From: an uncultured Kiritimatiellota bacterium
GTDB taxonomy: Bacteria; Verrucomicrobiota; Kiritimatiellia; RFP12; UBA1067
DNA: 64,000 bases
NCBI GenBank assembly: GCA_934621385.1
Contig: CAKTUI010000007.1
Location: 1-64,000, forward strand
Direction of reading: 5' to 3'
The position numbers and the translations under genes are program-made. The notes beneath the pieces are model-generated. The model was not told where the DNA came from, did not search any database, and saw nothing but the letters and a program-made list of their open reading frames with translations. Shown one piece after another: positions 53,870 to 62,481 of the stretch; positions within the stretch are counted from its first letter, which is position 1; the number at the start of each line of letters is the position of its first letter.

Positions 53870-54337
53870 TCAAATCCGTCCTTCCCGACCGTTTTTCCGT
53901 CTCCAGTCCGCAAGCCATCCAAGTTCGCGCCGGCGCATCCGCGCATAGTCACGCGGCGCCTGGTCATCCGCCCCCGAGAGATGGTCCATCCCATGGGCGA
54001 CATAGAGGAGCAGTTCCTCCGTCGGCGACCAGCCCTTCCGCCGCAGCGCGGCACTTTCGGCCCGTGTGCAATTCACGAAGAGCTCGCCGTAAACCCCCTC
54101 GGGCTCCGGCGGAATGGCATCATACCCTTGCGTAATGACATCGGTCGCCCCCTCGATGCCCATCACGGCCCGATGCGCCGCGTCCGAACCCGCGTCATCC
54201 TGGAGGTGCACGACCACCTCCCGAAAGGCCACGCCAATGCGCACAGACGAACGCGCCGCAAAAAAGTCAGCCGCCGCACGGAGCTCGGCCTTCGTCAGCC
54301 CGAACCCATGCGGCAAGCGTCCCTCAATGCGCGTCAT
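53870..54337 (-). CDS. ybeY: Endoribonuclease YbeY, divergent metal site
   Basis: A 155-residue protein of the YbeY family, involved in 16S rRNA 3'-end processing and ribosome quality control. GATDVITQGYD and GELFVNCTRAESAA match the family. The zinc motif should read HGxxHLxGxDxH-like with three His (H-x3-H-x5-H), but the sequence is HGMDHLSGADDQ: the third His position is Asp. This could be a lineage variant using another ligand, or loss of activity. ATG 54337 begins the conserved region after a 7-base gap from the lipoprotein gene. Confidence 0.8.
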   Translation of the reverse strand: MTRIEGRLPHGFGLTKAELRAAADFFAARSSVRIGVAFREVVVHLQDDAGSDAAHRAVMGIEGATDVITQGYDAIPPEPEGVYGELFVNCTRAESAALRRKGWSPTEELLLYVAHGMDHLSGADDQAPRDYARMRRRELGWLADWRRKNGREGRI

Positions 54338-54344
54338 TCCGTCC

Positions 54345-55385
54345 TCAGTGAAGAATCGGCGTGAGGTACATGTTCTTGTAGTCCGCGTCCGAATGGTCAC
54401 CCTGCAGGTAAATCGGACCCGGCACGAAGTCGTTGGAGTCAATCGCCCCACCGGTCACGCCTTCCACCGGCTGGTTGTCGATAATCTTCTCACCGTTCAG
54501 CACGACCGTCACATGGCGCTTGTAGAGCGTGACATCCACATGCTGCCACTCGTTCGCCTTCTTCTCGGCCGCGACCTTCGGCGTAATGCGTCCGTAGAAC
54601 GCCGCCATGTTGTGGCAGTCCACCGGCTTGCCGTAGGAGTCGATTACCTGGATTTCATACCGTCCGCGCAGATAGACGCCCGAATTGCACTTCGGCAGGA
54701 CGCGCACGTCGTAGGACAGGCGGAAGTCAAAGAAATCATCGCGCTTCGAAATGAGGTTCGCGTTCGAGCCGAAGCCATCGCCCTTCTCATCGCGCTGGAT
54801 GCGATTCGACAGAACGCCGTCCTTGATGGTCCAGCCGAAATGGGCCTCGGGTTCCTTTGACTGCCAGGTATCGATGCCGCCAGCCAGCAGGTCAATCGGC
54901 GCACCGTAGACGGCCCGCGTCAAATCCGGGGCCGCGCCAACCGGCGGAATGCGCTTGCCCTTGAACGACTTCGAACCGAGGGACTTGCCGTCCTTATCCG
55001 TTATCGTCTCCACGCAGTCGAGTTCCGAACCTCTCGCGGCGAACGAGAAGTTGCGCCACTTGTCCTTGCCCGCGCCCATCCTGAACGTGAGCGTATTGCC
55101 CGCAATGGCGAATTCGTCCACCTTGAACGGACTCGCCCAGCGCCAGAGGAACGTCACCGCGCCCTTGCCATCCGCGCCTTTCTCAACCTTGAGCCAGCCG
55201 GCCTTCATCGCGTCATACGGAAGATCGACCGCCCACATTCCCTCAATCGAGCACTTCGGGCAGACCATGCAGGAAGCCGACTCGGAAGTCCCGCATCCCG
55301 CGTTCCCAATCGGTGCACTCGTACAGCCGACAACGGCAGCCATACCTGCGGCAACCGCCGCGATCGTCCAACTCCTGTTCATCAT
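54345..55385 (-). CDS. DUF1080 lipoprotein (3-keto-disaccharide hydrolase-like)
   Basis: A 346-residue lipoprotein: signal peptide with lipobox AAVVGC (near residues 16-21), a small beta domain (about 50-150), then a DUF1080 jelly-roll of the concanavalin type (FGWTIKDGVLSNRI, FFDFRLSYDVRVLPKCNSGVYLRGRYEIQV, WQHVDVTLYKRHVTVVLNGEKI, PIYLQGDH). The family includes 3-keto-glycoside hydrolases abundant in PVC bacteria. AAGGAG lies eight bases before the ATG. It is an unusual guest among housekeeping genes. Confidence 0.87.
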   Translation of the reverse strand: MMNRSWTIAAVAAGMAAVVGCTSAPIGNAGCGTSESASCMVCPKCSIEGMWAVDLPYDAMKAGWLKVEKGADGKGAVTFLWRWASPFKVDEFAIAGNTLTFRMGAGKDKWRNFSFAARGSELDCVETITDKDGKSLGSKSFKGKRIPPVGAAPDLTRAVYGAPIDLLAGGIDTWQSKEPEAHFGWTIKDGVLSNRIQRDEKGDGFGSNANLISKRDDFFDFRLSYDVRVLPKCNSGVYLRGRYEIQVIDSYGKPVDCHNMAAFYGRITPKVAAEKKANEWQHVDVTLYKRHVTVVLNGEKIIDNQPVEGVTGGAIDSNDFVPGPIYLQGDHSDADYKNMYLTPILH

Positions 55386-55443
55386 TTTGTTGTCTCCTTA
55401 TTTAGGGTTAGTGAAAGAAACGGCGCAAAGTCGCACACGCGGG

Positions 55444-56049
55444 TCAGTCCCGCGCAGCGGCGAAAATCGCCTCCGCAAACGCCCCATAGTCGTCGAACGC
55501 CGGGAGGTCAGGGTTCGCCGCCTTGATGGCATCCGTCGAGCGGAAGAGGAAGCCGGCTTTGGAGGCACGAATCATGCCCAAGTCGTTGAAGCTGTCACCG
55601 GCGGCAATCGTCTCGAATCCGCAGCTCTGCAAGGCCTTCACCGTCGTCAGTTTCGACTGTGGGCAACGCATCCGATAGCCCGTAATCTCGCCATTTGCCG
55701 CGACCTCAAGCGAATTGCAGAACAGCGTCGGCCAGTTCAGCTTCTTCATCAGCGGACGACCGAACTGCTCAAACGTGTCGGAGAGAATCATCACCTGCAT
55801 CCGCTCACGCAACTTCTCAAGGAACTCGCTCGCGCCTTCGAGAGGCTCAATCTTAGCGATCACCTCCTCAATCTCGTGCAGGCCAAGCCCGTGCTTCTTC
55901 AGCAGGTCGATGCGGTAGTGCATCAGCTTGTCGTAGTCCGGCTCGTCACGCGTCGTGCGGCGGAATTCGGGGATACCCGTCTTCTCGGCAAAGGCAATCC
56001 AAATCTCCGGCACCAGAACACCCTCAAGATCCAGGCACGTAATGTACAT
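55444..56049 (-). CDS. thrH: Phosphoserine phosphatase/homoserine phosphotransferase
   Basis: A 201-residue HAD enzyme closely resembling Pseudomonas ThrH: N-terminal CLDLEGVLVPEIWIAFAEKTG with the nucleophile Asp, TRDEPDYDKLM, VMILSDTFEQFGRPLM, and AAGDSFNDLGMI. ThrH dephosphorylates phosphoserine and can transfer phosphate to homoserine. It has its own ribosome-binding site (AGAAAGAAGGAAAA) and lies between purH and the DUF1080 gene. Confidence 0.93.
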   Translation of the reverse strand: MYITCLDLEGVLVPEIWIAFAEKTGIPEFRRTTRDEPDYDKLMHYRIDLLKKHGLGLHEIEEVIAKIEPLEGASEFLEKLRERMQVMILSDTFEQFGRPLMKKLNWPTLFCNSLEVAANGEITGYRMRCPQSKLTTVKALQSCGFETIAAGDSFNDLGMIRASKAGFLFRSTDAIKAANPDLPAFDDYGAFAEAIFAAARD

Positions 56050-56088
56050 TTTCTTTTTCCTTCTTTCTGATTGGTTTCAAACCGATGA

Positions 56089-57387
56089 TTAGTGACGGAA
56101 GCTCCGCTGGCCCGTGAAGACCATCGCGACATTCGCCTCGTTGCAGCAGTCGATCACATCCCAGTCGCGGATGGCCCCGCCCGGCTGGACAATGGAGGTG
56201 ATGCCCTCGCGAATGCCAACCTCGGCACCATCCCTGAACGGGAAGAACGCATCCGAAACCATGGCGCACCCGGGCAGTCCGCCCTTCTCGGCATTCGTCT
56301 GCTCCATGATGGCGGCCTGCTTGCGGGCACCCTCCTTCTCGCCGAACGCCAGGCGAAGGTCGTTGTAGGGCTTGCCATAGGTCTCCCACGCGATCCAGTC
56401 GGCGTGCTTCGTATAGGCCTTGTCGCGGGCAATCTCGGCAACGCCCACGCGATCCTGTTCGCCCGTGCCGATGCCGACCGTCACCCCGTCCTTCACATAA
56501 AGGACCGAGTTCGACGTCACGCCAGCCTCGACAAGCCAACCGAACACGAGGTCCTCGTACTCCTTCGCCGTCGGCAGACGCTTGATGGCGTGGTCCTCGT
56601 ACGTGACGGCCCCCGTCGCCTTGTCCGTCACCTTGCGATGGCAGAACGCCGGCATGAAGTCCTCCGGCTTGCGCGCATTGGCCGAGAACGAGGTCTGTGC
56701 CACGATGCCCCCGTCAATCAGGCTCTTGAAGTCAATCACGTGCTTCGCCACAAAATCGGTCAGCCGCGCCATATTGCGGATGCGGAAGACGCGCAGGTTC
56801 TTCTTCGTCGCGAAAAGGTCCATCACGCCCGGCTGGAAGTCCGGGGCAACGACGACTTCGGCGTAGTTCTGAATGATGAGTTTCGCCGTCTCGATATCGC
56901 AGTCGCGGTTCAGGGCAATCGCCCCGCCGAACGCCGCAAGGCGGTCGGCCTTGTTCGCCCGAAAATACGCCTCAGCCAGCGTCGAGCCGGTCGCCACACC
57001 GCACGGATTGTTGTGCTTGACGATGACGGCGCACGGCTTGTCCATCAGGTAGCGCAGGATGTTTAGCGCATTGTCCGTGTCGGTGACGTTCGTCTTCCCA
57101 GGATGCTTGCCGCTCTGCAGGAGTTCCGGCACGGATGCCAGATAACGGCCCGGCTGGACCAGTTCAACATCGCCCAGCACGAGGTTCCCGTTGACGAGGC
57201 GATAGAGCGCTGCCTCCTGCCCGGGATTCTCCCCGTAGCGCAGGCCCTTGTTCTCGCCGCCCACATTCCACGTCACCTTCTCATACGAGAGGGTCTGACG
57301 GTTGGTGCCGTCAATGAACGAAATCTCCATCTTGGGCGCGAAATGCTCGGCCTCAATTGTCTTGTACGCTTCCTTCAGGTCTTTCAT
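56089..57387 (-). CDS. purH: AICAR formyltransferase, stand-alone
   Basis: A 432-residue protein matching only the C-terminal AICAR transformylase half of bifunctional PurH (usual length 510-530). Start of homology is GLRYGENPGQEAALY; the catalytic Lys-His pair is in VIVKHNNPCGVA; SDAFFPFRDGAEVG and GGAIRDWDVIDCCNEANVAMVFTGQRSFRH end the protein. The IMP cyclohydrolase half is missing, so that step must be encoded elsewhere. The ATG overlaps the epimerase stop by four bases. Confidence 0.9.
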   Translation of the reverse strand: MKDLKEAYKTIEAEHFAPKMEISFIDGTNRQTLSYEKVTWNVGGENKGLRYGENPGQEAALYRLVNGNLVLGDVELVQPGRYLASVPELLQSGKHPGKTNVTDTDNALNILRYLMDKPCAVIVKHNNPCGVATGSTLAEAYFRANKADRLAAFGGAIALNRDCDIETAKLIIQNYAEVVVAPDFQPGVMDLFATKKNLRVFRIRNMARLTDFVAKHVIDFKSLIDGGIVAQTSFSANARKPEDFMPAFCHRKVTDKATGAVTYEDHAIKRLPTAKEYEDLVFGWLVEAGVTSNSVLYVKDGVTVGIGTGEQDRVGVAEIARDKAYTKHADWIAWETYGKPYNDLRLAFGEKEGARKQAAIMEQTNAEKGGLPGCAMVSDAFFPFRDGAEVGIREGITSIVQPGGAIRDWDVIDCCNEANVAMVFTGQRSFRH

Positions 57388-58376
57388 GTGTATTTCTTCC
57401 TAAAATAGTCAATCGTCCGCGCCAGCCCATCGGCCAGCGGAATGCGCGGCTCCCAGCCAAGCAGGGCCTTCGCCCGCGTGATGTCGGGCTTGCGCCGCCG
57501 CGGATCGTCCCCCGGCAGGGGACGATGGACGAGCCTCGCCTTCGTCCCGGGAATCAGCCGAAGCGTCATCTCCGCCAGCTGGGCAATCGTATACTCGCCC
57601 GGATTGCCCACGTTGAGGACGGGCGCACCCAGACCTTCCGCCACAAAGAACGCACGGATGCGGGCCTTCGGCATGTCCGCATAGGCGCGAAATGCCGCGA
57701 TCAAGTCGTCGCAGTACTGGAAACTGCGCGTCTGACTCCCATCCCCGAAGACGGTCAGATCCTCGCCGCGCAGGGCCTGCATGATGAAATTGGAAATGAC
57801 GCGGCCATCCTGCGGATGCATCCGTGGCCCATAGGTATTGAAGATACGCACCATTCGGGCATCGACGTCAAACTGCCGAATGTAGTCCGCCACCAGCGTC
57901 TCCGCCAGGCGCTTGCCCTCGTCGTAGCAACTGCGTACGCCAATCGTATTCACATTGCCCCAATACTCCTCGGGCTGCGGATGGACGAACGGGTCGCCAT
58001 AGACCTCGCTCGTCGAGCAGTGCAGGAGCACGGAACCGCCGCGCCGCGCCAGTTCAAGGCAAAGCAGAATCCCCTTGACGGATGTCATCGTCGTGAAGAT
58101 TGGCCGCGCCTGATAGTGAACGGGTGATGCTGGACACGCCAAGTTGTAGATTGCCGCGAAAGGACCGAATTCCGCCGCGACCTGCTCGGGCGTCAGATCA
58201 CAGACATCCGCCTCAACCAGTCGAAAGGCGGGATTTGCCGCGAGATGTGCGACGTTTTCGCGCGTTCCAGTGTACAGGTTATCCACGGCAACCACACGGT
58301 AGCCGTCATTCAAAAGCCGTTCGCAGAGATGACTTCCGAGGAAGCCCGCTCCACCTGTAACCAAAACCGAATCCAT
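57384..58376 (-). CDS. UDP-glucuronate decarboxylase-like NAD-dependent epimerase
   Basis: A 330-residue extended short-chain dehydrogenase. Rossmann motif VLVTGGAGFLGSHLCERL; HCSTSEVYGDP with catalytic Ser/Thr; active-site Tyr and Lys in SCYDEGKRLAETL, the variant typical of UDP-xylose synthase; RIFNTYGPRMHPQDGRVISNF and FGDGSQTRSFQYCDDLI follow. It likely makes UDP-xylose for surface glycans. The frame is open further upstream, but the ATG at 58376 begins the Rossmann strand and has a TATACT nine bases before it, so the transcript starts almost at the codon. First gene of the long minus-strand run ending at 49489. Confidence 0.88.
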   Translation of the reverse strand: MDSVLVTGGAGFLGSHLCERLLNDGYRVVAVDNLYTGTRENVAHLAANPAFRLVEADVCDLTPEQVAAEFGPFAAIYNLACPASPVHYQARPIFTTMTSVKGILLCLELARRGGSVLLHCSTSEVYGDPFVHPQPEEYWGNVNTIGVRSCYDEGKRLAETLVADYIRQFDVDARMVRIFNTYGPRMHPQDGRVISNFIMQALRGEDLTVFGDGSQTRSFQYCDDLIAAFRAYADMPKARIRAFFVAEGLGAPVLNVGNPGEYTIAQLAEMTLRLIPGTKARLVHRPLPGDDPRRRKPDITRAKALLGWEPRIPLADGLARTIDYFRKKYT

Positions 58377-58385
58377 TAGGCGTAA

Positions 58386-58394
58386 AGTATACCA
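58386..58394 (-). promoter_or_regulatory. Extended -10 at the head of the 58.4-49.5 kb gene run
   Basis: Minus strand TTTGGTATACT, nine bases before the ATG at 58376. It could drive all or part of the twelve-gene run. Confidence 0.5.
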
Positions 58395-58632
58395 AATATC
58401 GTCCCCCTGCGCCACAAGGACCTGTTCCCGCCCTTCGCCGTTTTGCCGCGCCCACCCGCTGAACGCGCCGATGTCGCCCAAGGGGTTCATCAGCTGTGTG
58501 CACGATGAAACCGACCCGTGCGCACCGCGTAGACATTCCCTGCGCACCGCAAAGTACCGCGTCGCGCATCGCCTTCGCGAGCTTGTGCAGTTCCCGGACC
58601 TGCTCGTCCGTGAGTTCGATTTTCCTTGCCAT
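58395..58632 (-). pseudogene. Truncated small phage-like reading frame
   Basis: From an ATG at 58632 with AGGAG eight bases upstream, the minus strand encodes MARKIELTDEQVRELHKLAK and then about 35 plausible residues before the reading becomes Arg/Gly-rich and runs into the epimerase promoter. The good ribosome-binding site and helical start suggest the 5' remnant of a small gene cut by a junction. No function is recognised. Confidence 0.35.
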
Positions 58633-58814
58633 GTGGATAGCTCCTGTTTGGGTTTGGGTGGGGGGATGCCGACGCGGTAGGCACCGTGCCGCCCGGGGCA
58701 TCCCCTCCACATCAGTTAGCGTCGCGGCAGGGGGCAAAAACAAAAAATATTTTCCACCCTGCGGGGCTGAACACGAAAACGCACGAAAACTGGCAAAGCC
58801 AGACACGAAACCGC

Positions 58815-59076
58815 CGCGTCAAGACGTCAAGAGGGGTCTGCGCGTGGGCCCCGATTCCCCCACACACACGCCTTCGCCTTGACGCGTGATGCCTCTCTTA
58901 TAATAAATATATATATTTTTTATTATATATATAGATACACTAACTTATCGGGCATTCTTGGCATCAAAATTCGCGTCAAAATCGCGTCAAATCGCGTCAA
59001 GCACTTTGACGTGGCGAGCAAAAAAACGGCCAAAAACGGTCAAAAATGGCATTTTGACATCAAGACCCTTGACGCG
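58815..59076. repeat. Iteron-like CGCGTCAA repeats with AT-rich tract
   Basis: CGCGTCAA occurs at 58815, 58972, 58983 and 58993, and inverted (TTGACGCG) at 58879 and 59069. Three direct copies are spaced 10-11 bases apart. Between them lies a strongly AT-rich tract (58898-58934) with an inverted TATAATAAA/TTTATTATA. This combination is typical of replication initiator sites of plasmids and phages, but no initiator gene is nearby. Confidence 0.45.
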
Positions 59077-59214
59077 TCATTACACGGAAATCCTGATGTG
59101 TACCGTGTGACACGCATCCTCGGTGACGACGATTTCGCCCGCCTCGGCAAGGTCGTCGAGGCATTGGCTCAGTCTTCAATGGAGAGGTTCAGCACAAGCC
59201 GTCAGCGATGCCCT
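59077..59214. other. Spacer before the GH81 3' end
   Basis: The plus strand is open from 58879 to 59241 and its last third reads protein-like (NPDVYRVTRILGDDDFARLG), possibly the tail of a lost gene. It has no credible start and overlaps GH81, so it is not called as a gene. Confidence 0.3.
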
Positions 59215-62200
59215 TTACCGAACATCCAGCTCAAAGATTGAAATGCCGTAGTCCGTGTTGCGGTCAAGCCCCGTCAGACGCAGGTAGCGTACGGAGGTCG
59301 GTCGCCAGGTGAGCGTATCAGCTTCCGGATTTTTCACCTCGTGGCTGCCGACAAGCGTCGTCCACTTCACGCCGTCTGGCGAACCTTCGACACGGCATCG
59401 CCGCGCATGGGCGTTCTCCCACTGGATGGTTGCACGGGAGACCGTACGCGGCGTACCGAAGTCAAGCTGAATCCATTCCCCGTCCCGATGGCGCGAACCC
59501 CAGCGCGTCGTTCGGTCGCCATCGACCGCAAATGCCGCCAGCAGTCCGCCGTTCTCCTCTCCGCTGGCCGCCACACGGGCAAGGCGGGCAAGGTTCATAT
59601 CCTCCAGGTCACACGCGACAATTGTCGCCTTCGCAACCATACCCTGAAGGCGGATGGTCAGCGTGTAGGACCCGGCCTGCATCGCCGTAAATCCCCCGCG
59701 GTCGAAAACGGCGTTCTCCTCATCGGAGAGTTCGACCTTCGCCCCCTTGAGCCGCATGCGCCCGCCGAACTGGTCCAATGCCTCCACCGAAAGTTTCAGG
59801 GGTTCCCCCACAAGGCACATCGCCGACTGCGGCTCAATCGTGAGCTTCGTGACGCGGAGGGCCTCCTCGACTGGAAAGCGCCATGTGGCCGTATGGGCAC
59901 CCGCCCGTGCCGTGACGGTGGCAAACGGTCCACCCTTCGGGGTGAAGTTTCCCTTCTTGTCGAAGGTTCCGTCCACACTCGACCACTTCACATCTGCCGC
60001 GTTCCCCTGTGCCGTCCGCAGGCTCAGGCGAACGGCCACGCCCTCTTTCAGAACGGGGCGGTCGGAAATGATTTGCACCGAATCATTCGAATCGCGGGCG
60101 GGATTCGTCACATTCTTCAGAACGGGCAAGTCCCGCCGCGTCCCCGCCTTCGCCCCACCGATAGTAAGCCGTCCGGGCTGAGCCTCAAGCGTACCGACGA
60201 CCGCGCCGCTTGCGTCAAAGAAGTGCACCGTCCGCCGCGTCTTCCCGGCATTGTAGGCCATCAGCGTTCGCCGTCCGTCCTTGACGAACGCCCGGGCACA
60301 GGGATAGTCGGCCCTCACGTCAAAATCAAGATCGCCGTATGTGAGATGGCTGTGCACGGCCCAGTAGGTGAGGTGCCCCGTGTCGGCGTTTCGCACGACG
60401 CCCCGGATCGCCTTCGCCAGATCCGCAAAGATTCGCGCCGCCTCCTCGGGGTCGCTGCGCTGAAGGTAGCTGAGCAGCACATTGCCAACCGACGCGTCGC
60501 CCAGCTCTTTCTCCCAGCCCGAGATTTCCTTCGTCTTCCACATGGTCGCATAGTCCCACGCGGCGAATTTCCTGTCCTCGCTCAGGTAGTCAAGGGCGGG
60601 CGTATTCGGCAACCACTGAATCGAATGCATCCACACGGGATCGCCGCTGAAATATGTCCACCAGCCAACGCCATGGCAGGTCAGGTTCGAATTATACGGA
60701 CGCTTGAACTTCGTGTAGTCGATGTTCTCACGGTCGCGGTCGAACCAGTACTCCGCCGTTCCCCGCGCCTCCATCACCCAGCCGAAGATGCCCGCATCGC
60801 GCATCTCGCGATCCCCAAGCGCCAGGCCGAGCAGGTAGAGTCCGCCCCAACCCTGCATGGCCTCGGACGACGACTCCTGTCCATTGCCATTGCCGTCACC
60901 GAGTCCCCCGGCAAACGAATGCCCCGCCCAAGGGTCGAATGTACGGAAGAACGGGAAGCGGCGGTCTGCACGATTCCAGTTGGCATAATCGCCGGCAATC
61001 AGCCGCAGCATCGGACCGAACTTCTGGCGGAAGTCCTCATCCACAAGGCAGAGCAATGCCCCCGAGTAGGTAAAGTAGCCGTAGTGGAAGTGATGGTCGT
61101 TGAAGGTCTCCGAATCATAGCTCGTCGACTCGCCGACGAGGCCACCCCAGCGCGGCACATAGGAGAAGTAGAACCGCTCCTCGCCAGGTGTCCATGTGAG
61201 CCAGTCCTCAAACTGCGCACGTAGCCGATCATGCGCCTTCTGATAGGTCGCCGCATCACCCGTCTCGCGTGCGGCCATCATCGCCAGGGACATCTGAAGA
61301 AGGCCCTTTCCGCCCCAGTAGGTGTCGCCGCCAAAATTGCCGCGCTCGGCGTAATCGTCCAAAAGTCGACGGAAAAGGGCCTCGTCATAAGGCGAACGCA
61401 CCGAGTCCCCCTTCTGTGGTGCCGCCCAGTACGGGAGCATCCCGGGAAACGTGTAGACAATAGAGAGACGATTCCCCTTCGCCACGCGTTGCCGCCCACG
61501 CGGCGTTTGCCAAACAAGCCCGTCCATCACGTCGAACTGCGGCCGCGTCCGCTTCAGATGATGCGGCTGGAAGCCCTGCAGGGCCACGGGCGCGGAAACC
61601 TTGCCGTTGAGGTCCTCCGTCTCGACGGACCAGGTCGTCGTCAGCTCCGCCCGCTCCTCATCGTACGCCCAGTCCACCCGCGTCGAACGGATGATGGCGG
61701 ACGCAAAAGGTGCCAGCGCGGCAAAATCGTCCTTGCGCGGCAAAAGCCCGATGGCAAGCCAGCCGCCCTTTTGGCCTTTCGTTGGGAAGGTGAGTTCGAA
61801 GGCCCCCTCGCTTCTTTCCGCAAGCCGCGTTTTCGCCGGATACCACACGCCATAAAAGTCGTCCCCCACCTGAATGAGAAGCGCGGACTCGCGGCGCTCG
61901 ACGACAATCGCCGCCTCCTTCTCGCGCTCCACCTTCAGCGTGGCATTCAGGCCCTCGTACTCGACCCACGTGAAGGGCGAGCCGTGGACGAGCGTCGCCC
62001 GAAGGCTTTTGCCGCGCCCTTCCGGGAGCACGAGTTCCACGTCCCAGTCGTGCCAACTGTCTACATTTGCCGCGCTCGGACTGAACCCGGGCGCACCGCA
62101 GACAATGCGGCTTCGGGCCTTCATCTCCGTTCCATCGTCAATCCAGTAGCTTGGAAAGGCGACACACACCCCCTGATCGGATGCACGGACGAGCGCGGGA

Positions 62201-62466
62201 TAACTCCACAGGTTGCCCGTCCACCGCTCGACGAGCGCGTCCGTCCACCAGTCGTTCGTTGGTATCGGCTCGCCGGGACGACTGGTCATGAAGAGCGGAC
62301 GGTTCTGCATGAAGCGGCTCTGGTCACCCTTACGGGACTGGTCAACCGTCCGCGCCTTCACCCACGGCGTATACGAGGCATAGGAGCCCGCCCCACAAGG
62401 GACGATTTCCTGCGCGGCAATCAATCCCACGAACAGCGCACAGCCACTGGCAACGGCCCTCTTCAT
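59215..62466 (-). CDS. Secreted GH81 endo-1,3-beta-glucanase with C-terminal discoidin-like domain
   Basis: A 1083-residue exported enzyme. Signal peptide MKRAVASGCALFVGLIAAQ; N-terminal GH81 beta-sandwich with PTNDWWTDALVERWTGNLWSYP read in parts; catalytic (alpha/alpha) barrel with FNDHHFHYGYFTYSGA, FDPWAGHSFAGGLGDGNGNG and the conserved Glu-rich QESSSEAMQGWGGL (about residues 520-535). After it come beta-rich linker domains and a C-terminal F5/8 type C (CBM32-like) module (AFAVDGDRTTRWGSRHRDGEW ... YGISIFELDV in parts). ATG 62466 has GGAGG eight bases upstream; it follows the next hydrolase by 15 bases. The predicted substrate is beta-1,3-glucan such as laminarin or callose. Confidence 0.88.
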   Translation of the reverse strand: MKRAVASGCALFVGLIAAQEIVPCGAGSYASYTPWVKARTVDQSRKGDQSRFMQNRPLFMTSRPGEPIPTNDWWTDALVERWTGNLWSYPALVRASDQGVCVAFPSYWIDDGTEMKARSRIVCGAPGFSPSAANVDSWHDWDVELVLPEGRGKSLRATLVHGSPFTWVEYEGLNATLKVEREKEAAIVVERRESALLIQVGDDFYGVWYPAKTRLAERSEGAFELTFPTKGQKGGWLAIGLLPRKDDFAALAPFASAIIRSTRVDWAYDEERAELTTTWSVETEDLNGKVSAPVALQGFQPHHLKRTRPQFDVMDGLVWQTPRGRQRVAKGNRLSIVYTFPGMLPYWAAPQKGDSVRSPYDEALFRRLLDDYAERGNFGGDTYWGGKGLLQMSLAMMAARETGDAATYQKAHDRLRAQFEDWLTWTPGEERFYFSYVPRWGGLVGESTSYDSETFNDHHFHYGYFTYSGALLCLVDEDFRQKFGPMLRLIAGDYANWNRADRRFPFFRTFDPWAGHSFAGGLGDGNGNGQESSSEAMQGWGGLYLLGLALGDREMRDAGIFGWVMEARGTAEYWFDRDRENIDYTKFKRPYNSNLTCHGVGWWTYFSGDPVWMHSIQWLPNTPALDYLSEDRKFAAWDYATMWKTKEISGWEKELGDASVGNVLLSYLQRSDPEEAARIFADLAKAIRGVVRNADTGHLTYWAVHSHLTYGDLDFDVRADYPCARAFVKDGRRTLMAYNAGKTRRTVHFFDASGAVVGTLEAQPGRLTIGGAKAGTRRDLPVLKNVTNPARDSNDSVQIISDRPVLKEGVAVRLSLRTAQGNAADVKWSSVDGTFDKKGNFTPKGGPFATVTARAGAHTATWRFPVEEALRVTKLTIEPQSAMCLVGEPLKLSVEALDQFGGRMRLKGAKVELSDEENAVFDRGGFTAMQAGSYTLTIRLQGMVAKATIVACDLEDMNLARLARVAASGEENGGLLAAFAVDGDRTTRWGSRHRDGEWIQLDFGTPRTVSRATIQWENAHARRCRVEGSPDGVKWTTLVGSHEVKNPEADTLTWRPTSVRYLRLTGLDRNTDYGISIFELDVR

Positions 62467-62481
62467 CTCCGCATCCTCCAA

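Noticed and set aside
58879..59241. 120-codon plus-strand gene
   Set aside because: No usable start or ribosome-binding site, the AT-rich tract encodes low-complexity residues, and it overlaps the GH81 3' end. Only its last third looks protein-like.
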